From a virus, in the IMG/VR virus record IMGVR_UViG_3300013138_000033, positions 1 through 29,740 of that record: DNA of 29,740 nucleotides; one strand, 5' to 3'. Shown piece after piece: positions 6,325-12,048 of this stretch (its first letter is position 1; each line of letters starts with the position of its first letter). The notes beneath the pieces were generated by a model. The model saw only the letters and a program-made list of their open reading frames with translations. It did not search any database and had not been told where the DNA came from. The position numbers and the translations under genes were made by a program.

Positions 6325-6938
6325 TCCCGACCCCCTTCCTTTGCGAACGCAGACTCGACCATCTCCGAAAACCATCCCCGGTACTTGCTTACGTCAGCGG
6401 CCCAGGCAGCGTCCCTAGCAGCGTCCCTAGCAGCGTCCCTAGCAGCGTCCCTAGCAGCGGCCCAGGCAGCGGCCCAGGCAGCGGCCCAGGCAGCGTCCCT
6501 CGCAGCGGCCCCCGCGGCGGCGTCCCAGGCAGCGTCCCAGGCAGCGTCCCTGGCAGCGGCTCTTATATGCTCGTCGCCTGTCTCCAGATACCGTCGCACT
6601 ACATCCGGCGCGTTCGGCCAGAGCGGAATCACGTCTAGCGCAACGCGACGGGCGAATGCCCTCAGCAATTCGGTTGCGTCTATCGTCTTGACCCGTTTAC
6701 GCCTACGGGCACACAATTTGTCCTCTGGCTCGCCGTGCGGCACAATTTCGCCCTCCAACTCGACGATGTCGAGGAATTGGCCGGGGGCGTATTGCAGCGC
6801 GTCAAATGGGTGCTGAGACGCGTGCAGTCCGGCATTGCACGGTATCAGCGGCCCTTCGTGCTCCAGCCACTCGCCGATGGCCGGCAGCGGCCTACCGTCC
6901 CTTAATGTCTGTCCATTGTGGAAGTGGTAGGCTCTCAC
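6321..6938 (-). CDS. DUF7666-like phage protein with C-terminal Ala-rich repeats
   Basis: The first 120 residues (RAYHFHNGQTLRDGRPLP, GEWLEHEGPLIPCNAGLHAS, DALQYAPG, ARRRKRVKTIDATELLRAFAR) match a phage domain I know as DUF7666. A repetitive tail of AARDAAWDAA-type units follows (about residues 125-185), predicted as a long amphipathic helix or coiled coil. The start is GTG at 6938: GGGAGG lies 5 nt upstream, and GTG overlaps the preceding stop as GTGA. The longer ATG frame to 7088 is a shadow of the upstream gene. Biological role is unknown; such proteins recur in phage early regions next to replication genes. Confidence 0.75.
   Translation of the reverse strand: MRAYHFHNGQTLRDGRPLPAIGEWLEHEGPLIPCNAGLHASQHPFDALQYAPGQFLDIVELEGEIVPHGEPEDKLCARRRKRVKTIDATELLRAFARRVALDVIPLWPNAPDVVRRYLETGDEHIRAAARDAAWDAAWDAAAGAAARDAAWAAAWAAAWAAARDAARDAARDAARDAAWAADVSKYRGWFSEMVESAFAKEGGRE
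6403..6560. repeat. Tandem degenerate GCAGCG(T/G)CCC repeats encoding Ala-rich helix
   Basis: Imperfect 12-nt units such as GCAGCGTCCCTA and GCAGCGGCCCAG run through this interval. On the minus strand they encode the AARD/AAWD repeats at the C-terminus of the DUF7666-like protein. The unit is a multiple of three, so copy-number change keeps the frame. Four nearly identical units stand at 6410-6457, suggesting recent expansion. Confidence 0.85.
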
Positions 6939-7297
6939 GGCTGCCTCCCTTCCGCCCGGGCGATGGCCGCGCGGGCCTGTCCTATGATTTCGCCACACTC
7001 TGCCGCGCCATCGCTTCCCCGATAATTGGCAACTGTTTCCCCGCGCCAAGTGTGCCAAGCGTTTAATTCGCGCTCTAGTCGGACGCACGCCGCCAGCAGC
7101 TCCGGCGCCGCCGCAATCAGACGGGCGTTTGCCAGCGCCGCTTCTGCACCCACATCGCGAGCTACATCAGCAACGTATTGATCGCGCTTGCCAGATGGGC
7201 CGATTATTTGCGTTCCGTTCGCGTGCCACGGCCCCGGCGTGTGGCCAGGGAAACCGCTGTCGGCACCGTGGTTTGCCAGGTCCGCGATATGCTCCAT
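6935..7297 (-). CDS. TPGPW-type phage protein, apparently lacking its true N-terminus
   Basis: The protein contains HTPGPWHANGTQIIGPSG, VADVARD and ANARLIAAAPELLAACVRLE, the hallmark of a common phage family of unknown function. Ahead of it LADLANHGADSGFPG resembles another small phage domain. In-frame codons upstream of the ATG at 7297 still read as plausible protein (FRKPARLINAVILAVG) back to a stop with no start codon. The true start therefore seems to be in the 20-codon ORF at 7374, one base out of frame. The ATG at 7297 has no good Shine-Dalgarno. The stop overlaps the GTG of the DUF7666-like gene. The domain function is not known. Confidence 0.6.
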   Translation of the reverse strand: MEHIADLANHGADSGFPGHTPGPWHANGTQIIGPSGKRDQYVADVARDVGAEAALANARLIAAAPELLAACVRLERELNAWHTWRGETVANYRGSDGAAECGEIIGQARAAIARAEGRQP

Positions 7298-7311
7298 GCC
7301 AACCGCCAGAA

Positions 7312-7374
7312 TTACTGCGTTGATGAGTCGTGCAGGTTTCCGGAATCCTCGATAACTTGTATTTTATCCTTCAT
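7312..7374 (-). pseudogene. Possible frameshifted 5' end of the TPGPW-type gene
   Basis: A 20-codon frame (MKDKIQVIEDSGNLHDSSTQ) starts at 7374 with a GAAAGG Shine-Dalgarno shared with the start at 7737. One extra base near the AAA run on the coding strand (TTT at 7337-7339) would join MKDKIQVIEDSG to KPARLINAVILAVG and on into the downstream gene. Either the sequence has a one-base deletion, the gene is mutated, ribosomes shift here, or this is an independent leader peptide. Confidence 0.5.
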
Positions 7375-7379
7375 TTTAT

Positions 7380-7402
7380 TCGCCTTTCGTTTGTTGTTTG
7401 TT
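7380..7402 (-). promoter_or_regulatory. Leader cassette with AAAGGCGAA ribosome site (also before 7737)
   Basis: Read on the minus strand, an A-rich run with ACAAAC ends in CGAAAGGCGAA just before the ATG at 7374. The same arrangement (ACAAACAAAAACGAAAGGCGAA) precedes the ATG at 7737, and a weaker form (AAACGAAAGGAAACC) precedes 6047. It looks like a reused, unstructured translation-enhancing leader. Confidence 0.55.
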
Positions 7403-7440
7403 CACCGCCTGCCGGGCCAGCCTGTGGCCCGGATGGCGTT

Positions 7441-7737
7441 TCATGCTGTGGCAATCAGGGCATCAAACCCCTGCATAGCCTCGCGGATTACGGCCTCGCG
7501 GTCGTCACTGTCAACGACACAATTGAGCCATTCCGCGACCTGCCGGCGCAGCTCAGTGAGCTGCAACTGGGACACATCACAGCCCCTGTAACAGTTGCAA
7601 TCCCCCATCTCGATCGTTTTACCCTCTCTGTGCAGTTCCAGGTAGTTGCCACCGTTTCTAAAACCTCGGCGCCAATCCACTAGCGCGAGAGTTTCCCGAC
7701 CGGTCATCAGCCGGCGCACTGTTGCGTGTGTTTTCAT
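7441..7737 (-). CDS. Hypothetical early protein, 98 aa
   Basis: I do not recognise this 98-aa protein (N-terminus MKTHATVRRLMTGRETLALV). It has a predicted beta-rich front (LALVDWRRGFRNGGNYLELHREGKTIEMG), a CNCYRGCD Cys cluster and a helical C-terminus (LTELRRQVAEWLNCVVD to IREAMQGFDALIA). The start at 7737 follows AAAGGCGAAAG; the frame to 7782 adds residues read from the A-rich leader and is rejected. It is the first gene of the leftward arm after the regulatory region, so it is expected to be expressed early. Confidence 0.6.
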   Translation of the reverse strand: MKTHATVRRLMTGRETLALVDWRRGFRNGGNYLELHREGKTIEMGDCNCYRGCDVSQLQLTELRRQVAEWLNCVVDSDDREAVIREAMQGFDALIATA

Positions 7738-7784
7738 CTTTCGCCTTTCGTTTTTGTTTGTTTGTTGTCTTACCGTGACCACAC

Positions 7785-7802
7785 ATTACCACACCCGGTA
7801 AT
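7785..7802. promoter_or_regulatory. Palindromic operator-like site ATTACC-N6-GGTAAT
   Basis: A perfect inverted repeat with 6-bp arms and a 6-bp spacer stands 48 nt upstream of the first leftward gene. The half-site with flanks (CACA-TTACCAC) occurs again at 8246-8260, overlapping the start of the XRE regulator gene. Two related sites at both controlled ends suit binding by that regulator. The protein-site link is inference. Confidence 0.5.
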
Positions 7803-7859
7803 AGCCTCAAGGAAAATCGCAAACTTTATTTCACTGCAATGTAAAGCTAAGACAGCCAG

Positions 7860-7918
7860 AACCCAACCGTTGGCATGCCTCACGCTAAGCCAGCATCCCG
7901 TATGCCAACAGTTGGGTT
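7860..7918. promoter_or_regulatory. Pair of CCAACNGTTGG palindromes in inverted 17-nt arms
   Basis: Two palindromes, CCAACCGTTGG (7863-7873) and CCAACAGTTGG (7905-7915), have centres 42 bp apart, close to four helical turns. Their flanks make the 17-nt arms reverse complements of each other except at the central base, so the segment can also fold as a long hairpin with a 25-nt loop. It lies between the XRE regulator and the leftward genes. Cooperative operator binding with DNA looping, or a bidirectional terminator, are the two readings. No T-run supports the second strongly. Confidence 0.6.
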
Positions 7919-8025
7919 ATTCCTCGTTTCCTGCCCCGTAGGCGCACTTTAACGCCCCGGATGGTATCCAGACACCACCCAGCCCGCAAAAGCCCGCCAG
8001 AAGCCAGCCAGAGCGCAACCCAAGC

Positions 8026-8244
8026 CTATCCGCCAGCCAGCCGGACTACCTCACCAGGAGAAAGGCCGAGCACCGCGCACAGCCGCCCGACCGCCCGGAG
8101 GTTCGGTCGCAGTTTGCCCCGCTCCCACCGGCACACGGTCTTGTTGTCCAGGTCCAGCCGCCGGGCAAGCTCGCGTTGCGGTATCTTCGCTCGCTCCCGA
8201 GCGTCTCGAATCATGTTGCCCAAGGGATCAGTGCTGTTGCGCAT
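8026..8244 (-). CDS. XRE-family (Cro/CI-type) transcriptional regulator
   Basis: This 72-aa protein is almost entirely one helix-turn-helix domain: LGNMIRDARERAKIPQRELARRLDLDNKTVCRWERGKLRPNL then LCAVLGLSPGEVVRL. RELARRLDLDNKTVCRWERG is the recognition unit of the XRE family. There is no C-terminal oligomerisation or cleavage domain, so it is nearer to Cro or a minimal repressor than to LexA-like CI. It sits between the two divergent arms and next to operator-like palindromes, so it probably controls the early/late or lytic switch. The start is ATG 8244 or in-frame GTG 8259; the ribosome site does not separate them clearly. Confidence 0.85.
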   Translation of the reverse strand: MRNSTDPLGNMIRDARERAKIPQRELARRLDLDNKTVCRWERGKLRPNLRAVGRLCAVLGLSPGEVVRLAGG

Positions 8245-8285
8245 CCCACATATTACCACCTATGGAAACCGAAGCAACAAGATAA

Positions 8286-8320
8286 TTGACATAACCAGGA
8301 AATCGGGGTATCGCTATTCT
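8286..8320 (+). promoter_or_regulatory. Candidate rightward promoter upstream of the packaging genes
   Basis: A perfect TTGACA (8286-8291) is followed after 17 nt by TATCGC (8309-8314), and TATTCT follows at 8315-8320. The -35 match is excellent but the -10 is poor, and the host promoter consensus is unknown. It stands about 110 nt upstream of the small terminase gene in the 168-nt gap between the divergent arms, which holds no gene. Confidence 0.35.
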
Positions 8321-8427
8321 ATGCCAGTTTCCCTATTCGAGGAGTTTCACCCAGGCCCCCCCACCGCGTTCCGTAGGCTTCCATTTCGACCCGCCGAACG
8401 GGTTACCGAACATCGCGCCTTTGCACC

Positions 8428-8916
8428 ATGAGACCCACAAATCCGTTAAACCAGCAACCTGAAGGTTATTCCATCATCGCCATGTCGCGCCTCCTGCACA
8501 TGACGCGGGAAACGATTCGGCGGCATGTGGCGAGCCTGACGCCGTGCGGTCAGCGAGACGGCAATCCGCTCTATCGGCTGGAGGACATGGAACAACTCAT
8601 GGCCAAGAAGCCGGACAAGTCGCTGCGTGATGAAAAGCTGCAAGAGGAGATCCGCAAGTTGCGGCTTCGCAACGACCGTGACGAACGCAAGGTGGTGCTG
8701 CGGGCGGACATTGCCGCGAGGCTGTTTCAATACGTATCGGCAGCGCTTGCGATTCTGGACCAGAAACTATTGAACGAGGCACCCGTAGCTTTGGAGGGAT
8801 TATGCTGCGAGGAAATCAGGCTGAAGTTAGACGCCTACATAGACGATGTGCGGGCCGAGCTTAACAAGCTCAAAGACACATTCCCGGAGGATGCCGAAAA
8901 GCTGTCCAATTCATAA
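8428..8916 (+). CDS. Terminase small subunit, Nu1-like
   Basis: The 162-aa protein begins with a winged helix-turn-helix (YSIIAMSRLLHMTRETIRRHV, then PLYRLEDMEQLM), as in lambda Nu1, which recognises the packaging site. A charged coiled-coil (KLQEEIRKLRLRNDRDERK) and a helical C-terminus follow, for contact with the large subunit. It is the first gene of the rightward operon and overlaps the large terminase by about 26 nt. There is no strong Shine-Dalgarno; CGCGCCTTTG stands just before the ATG, a 10-mer that recurs before the GTG at 11773. Confidence 0.8.
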   Translation: MRPTNPLNQQPEGYSIIAMSRLLHMTRETIRRHVASLTPCGQRDGNPLYRLEDMEQLMAKKPDKSLRDEKLQEEIRKLRLRNDRDERKVVLRADIAARLFQYVSAALAILDQKLLNEAPVALEGLCCEEIRLKLDAYIDDVRAELNKLKDTFPEDAEKLSNS

Positions 8917-10741
8917 GGCTGCCGACAGCGCGACAAAGCCGAAGTTCAACGGTCCAATTTATGAATGGGCGCATTCGAATGTTGTGTTGGCGCCGCCGAT
9001 AACGCGCACTGGCAAGTTCTGTATTTCTGGGTCGCGCCATTTCATAGGAATATTCGACAGCCTGAAAAATGTCTTTAGGCGCGAAATAAACATACTCAAG
9101 CCGGTGCGCGGAGGCGGCAGCCTAATCGGTGATGTGCATGTGCTGTGGGCAATGGCAAATCACGCCGGTCCGTACATGGAGCTTTTCCAGACTCAGGAAA
9201 TCGCAGAGGAGCACGCGGAGGCAAGGCTCATTCCAAACTTCCATAATTGCAAGGCTACGCGTGACCTGTTCCCCGACAACCGGCACAAGCTACGGGACCA
9301 ACAGATAGTATTCAACAACGGGCATACATGGTATTGCAGCGGCCCGTCAATCAGTAACCTGCAAACAAAAGGCATTCGCTACCTGCGGCTAGAAGAGGTT
9401 TGGATGTGGGACCAGGGCAAAGACGGCGAGGCGTGCGGGCGTGTTGGCGATTACCTGAAGATGCGAACAAGCAAAGTCATTCGCATTTCTCAGGGCGGGC
9501 CAAGGGAGGGCGTGGATATGGAGACCAGCGACTGGTATCGCAATTACCATCGCGGCGTGATTCACGAGTGGGAAGTCCCATGCCCATCATGTGGAAAATA
9601 CTTTGACCCGGTATTTACTGGCCGGCGCCCGGACGGGTCAGACTACGGAATCACCTGGGACAAGCATCGAACTCCGGGCGGAGATTGGGACATTCCGAAG
9701 TGCCTGCCAAGCGTTCGCTTTGCATGTCCGCATTGCGGCCACGTCATGCTTGACGGAGCCAAGACCAAGGGCCAATGGAACGACAACGGACGCTATCGTT
9801 CTCCGCAAGGAGACGGCACGCACAAGCGAGACTCGTTTCACTGGGAGGCCGTCATTGATTACCCGTGGGATGAGCTTGTCGAGCTGTGGTTAGAAGCCTG
9901 CAATGCTGAGAAGCGCGGAGACCTAAAGCCCAAGATTCAATTCTATCAAAAGCGCCGGGCCATGTTTCGTGACGAGCAATCTCTGCTCAGGGGGGGCTTG
10001 AGCCTCAAGCGCACGCCGTATGAAATCGCCTCCGAGTGGCCGGAAGAAAAGGGCCGGTGCATGAGCGTTGACCGACAGGAAGAGGACTTGTTCTGGTGGA
10101 CTGTGCGGGCCTGGAGCGCGGACAAGTCACGTCGGCTTGGATTCGGGAAGGCATACGGATTTGCCGCATTGGAAGAAATCCGCCAGAAATACAAGGTCGC
10201 CAAGAACAATCTATTGATTGACTCTGGATTCCTGCCCAAGGGGGACCACGGCGTTTATTCCGCATGCCTCAAATACGGATGGATAGCAGTCAAAGGAGAC
10301 CGGGCATATTCGTTCACGCATCGGCTGTCCAACGGAAAGATGGTTCAGCGATGCTACGCTCCACTTACCCGCGCCGACCCGGACGCCGGCACCGCGGGGC
10401 CGACTCGCCGCGAGTGCCCCCTGATTCGATACTCTAAAGACCAGATGAACCAAAAGGTTCAAGAGCTGATAGACCACGGAGACTGGCTTGAACCGCTCAA
10501 CTTCGAAGATGCGGAGATGGAGCGAGAATACAACATGCAGATGGCCGCGCGTGTGAAGGTCCGTGAGTATGCTGGCAAGACTGGCCAGCTGATAGTCCGG
10601 TGGAAGGAGAGCAAGAATGACCATGCCCGCGACCTGGCAAACATGCAAGTTCTGTTCGCGGTGCTTTTGAATGTGCTACCTGACCCAGCCACAGAACGTC
10701 TAACCAAATCAGAAAGCAAGGACGATGCACGAGAACATTGA
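8891..10741 (+). CDS. Terminase large subunit, GpA-like
   Basis: This is a 616-aa packaging motor with the order of lambda GpA. The ATPase part has a Walker A-like KPVRGGGSLIGD (70-81) and Walker B-like YLRLEEV (164-170). A zinc-binding CPSC and CPHC pair follows. The nuclease part shows MSVDRQEEDLFW, NNLLIDSGFLPKG with YGWIAVKGD, and WKESKNDHARDLANMQ, a GpA-typical ending. The Walker A lacks the usual GK(T/S), so it is a deviant form. The start at 8891 is preceded by GGAGG with almost no spacing; the longer frame from 8846 lies in the small-subunit gene and adds unlike residues. It should cut and translocate phage DNA into the procapsid. Confidence 0.88.
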   Translation: MPKSCPIHKAADSATKPKFNGPIYEWAHSNVVLAPPITRTGKFCISGSRHFIGIFDSLKNVFRREINILKPVRGGGSLIGDVHVLWAMANHAGPYMELFQTQEIAEEHAEARLIPNFHNCKATRDLFPDNRHKLRDQQIVFNNGHTWYCSGPSISNLQTKGIRYLRLEEVWMWDQGKDGEACGRVGDYLKMRTSKVIRISQGGPREGVDMETSDWYRNYHRGVIHEWEVPCPSCGKYFDPVFTGRRPDGSDYGITWDKHRTPGGDWDIPKCLPSVRFACPHCGHVMLDGAKTKGQWNDNGRYRSPQGDGTHKRDSFHWEAVIDYPWDELVELWLEACNAEKRGDLKPKIQFYQKRRAMFRDEQSLLRGGLSLKRTPYEIASEWPEEKGRCMSVDRQEEDLFWWTVRAWSADKSRRLGFGKAYGFAALEEIRQKYKVAKNNLLIDSGFLPKGDHGVYSACLKYGWIAVKGDRAYSFTHRLSNGKMVQRCYAPLTRADPDAGTAGPTRRECPLIRYSKDQMNQKVQELIDHGDWLEPLNFEDAEMEREYNMQMAARVKVREYAGKTGQLIVRWKESKNDHARDLANMQVLFAVLLNVLPDPATERLTKSESKDDAREH

Positions 10742-11159
10742 CCCAGCCGAACGCGTGTCAGTAGAGGACCATCCGGCAGACCACATCTGCGAGAGCTACT
10801 GCCACAGGTGCGGCTTCGCTGTCAACCCAGTCTGCCCGAACTGCCATCACTGCATCGAGGCGTCTGGGGGCGAGCCGGACAAAGCGGCAACCTACCGGAG
10901 AATAATGCTCATGCTGCGCAAGGCCAAGAACACGGCGCTCTTCATAGACGCATTCTTTCTCGCAACGGGAGACGGCCAGCTTTACGACGGCACCAGCGAG
11001 CAGAAGATTTCCCTGCTGCACGGCGTCACCAAGGGGCAGGTCAGCAAGCAATGCCGCTACATAGTGCAACAGCTTGGCCTTATCCCTTCGCGCTCAATGC
11101 GCAGCGAGGGCGCCGTTGAAAAGTTTAGGAGCAGGAATCACAGACAGCACAACACATGA
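10725..11159 (+). CDS. Zinc-ribbon protein with HTH-like C-terminus, 144 aa
   Basis: The first part carries CESYCHRCG and CPNCHHC, a four-to-six Cys zinc ribbon (C26, C29, C37, C40 as likely ligands). The second part is helical: RRIMLMLRKAKNTALFIDAFFLATGD, then SEQKISLLHGVTKGQVSKQCRYIVQQLGL, which reads like a helix-turn-helix. I do not know a named family. It overlaps the end of the terminase and is coupled by ATGA to the next gene. A transcription or DNA-handling role is plausible. AAGGA precedes the ATG. Confidence 0.6.
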   Translation: MHENIDPAERVSVEDHPADHICESYCHRCGFAVNPVCPNCHHCIEASGGEPDKAATYRRIMLMLRKAKNTALFIDAFFLATGDGQLYDGTSEQKISLLHGVTKGQVSKQCRYIVQQLGLIPSRSMRSEGAVEKFRSRNHRQHNT

Positions 11160-11749
11160 ACGAACTGACCACACTCACGCCGGAACTCGATAAATTGAAT
11201 GCTGGATACAGCAACGTCGGCATTTCCTTCGACGATGCGATGAGCAAGCACGAATGGGCGAGCATAGGACTTAAGCTGGCCATCGCAAATCAGAGGCTCC
11301 TGTGGTATTTGGCAGACTGGGCAAACTTCGGGGAGGTTAAATTCTCCGCGCTCCGCGAATACTGCGAGGCGCATGGGATGGACTACCGCCGACTGCGCTC
11401 GCTCGCAAAGGTTGGGGCAGGCGTCCGCATGGACCGGCGCAAAGACCAGCTTGATTTCTACTTCCACGCCGAGGTTGCTGGACTGGAACCTAAAGAACAA
11501 TCCAAGTGGCTAACCGATGCTCAAGAACAACACATGACCAGGGCGGACCTGCGAGAGGCAATCCGAAAGGACCTGGCGGAAGAGGATGGCGCGCAACGGG
11601 ACAATCCCCGCTTCGTCTATGGCTTGAAGTATGCCGAAGACCTCAAGGCGTGGCTCAAGCGCCAGCCGGCGGACTTCTGGACTCCTGAGCGCATAGACGC
11701 CTGGCACAAACTGATTCAGGAAATCGAGGCAGTTATTCCGCAGCCCTGA
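11156..11749 (+). CDS. LmbU-like putative transcriptional regulator
   Basis: The 197-aa sequence follows a pattern I associate with LmbU-type regulators: SKHEWASIGLKLAIANQRLLWYLADWANFGEVKF, then the YRRLRSLAKVGAGVRMDRRKDQLDFYFHAEVAGLEPKEQSKWL block and a helical LREAIRKDL. Key matches are W..iG, (G)DW.n(Y/F)GE, RR..L.F..HaEVA.L and WL. LmbU controls lincomycin biosynthesis genes in Streptomyces, and relatives are scattered in bacteria and phages. Here it stands inside the packaging operon between the zinc-ribbon gene and the gpW-like gene. A late-gene control role is inference. Confidence 0.55.
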   Translation: MNELTTLTPELDKLNAGYSNVGISFDDAMSKHEWASIGLKLAIANQRLLWYLADWANFGEVKFSALREYCEAHGMDYRRLRSLAKVGAGVRMDRRKDQLDFYFHAEVAGLEPKEQSKWLTDAQEQHMTRADLREAIRKDLAEEDGAQRDNPRFVYGLKYAEDLKAWLKRQPADFWTPERIDAWHKLIQEIEAVIPQP

Positions 11750-11753
11750 TTCG

Positions 11754-11775
11754 TTGACGCCGCGCCTTTGGCGTG
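11754..11775 (+). promoter_or_regulatory. TTGACGCC start-proximal element with small hairpin
   Basis: TTGACGCC begins 19 nt before the GTG start at 11773. CGCGCC-TTT-GGCGTG behind it can form a 6-bp hairpin that ends on the start codon. No Shine-Dalgarno is present. The same TTGAC(G/T)CC motif stands before the starts at 15645, 22644 and 27913. Confidence 0.45.
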
Positions 11776-12048
11776 GCCATCAATTATTTTTTCGGCTGGC
11801 AGCGGGCCGACTTAGAGACCGCCTTGCGAGAGGCGCAAGGGGACCTCGCCGCCGGCAAGACCACTATCAGTGCCCGCGGCGGTCAGTCGCAAGTCGGCTC
11901 TGCCGTTGACATTCCGCCGCAAGAGCGCATCCGGCTGCTTCTTCAAGCGCTGCGTGCAGTAGCCCCGGAGGATTACCCGGCGTCCGGCACTTCCTCAATC
12001 AGCACAACCCGCGCGGCGTTCACATCGGAGGACACAGCATGGCAGTGA
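11773..12048 (+). CDS. gpW-like head-tail joining protein
   Basis: This 91-aa protein shows ADLETALREAQGDLAAGKTTISARGG and PPQERIRLLLQALRAVAP, which resembles the small connector gpW of lambda: a helix with a DL..al..A..dLa.Gk pattern, a beta turn, and a second helix. gpW enters the portal after packaging and is needed for tail attachment. Its position directly before the portal agrees with lambda-like order. The start is GTG 11773 with no Shine-Dalgarno. The C-terminus overlaps the portal start by 10 nt. Confidence 0.7.
   Translation: MAINYFFGWQRADLETALREAQGDLAAGKTTISARGGQSQVGSAVDIPPQERIRLLLQALRAVAPEDYPASGTSSISTTRAAFTSEDTAWQ

Noticed and set aside
6403-6560. CRISPR-like array
   Set aside because: Units are contiguous 12-nt codon repeats with no spacers.
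6270-6816. Plus-strand repetitive ORFs (PSSVPSS and AASLAAS patterns)
   Set aside because: They are the complementary reading of the Ala-repeat DNA in the DUF7666-like gene, not independent genes.
8846-8890. N-terminal extension of the large terminase
   Set aside because: Those 15 codons overlap the small-terminase C-terminus in another frame and add Ser/Thr-rich sequence unlike the family.
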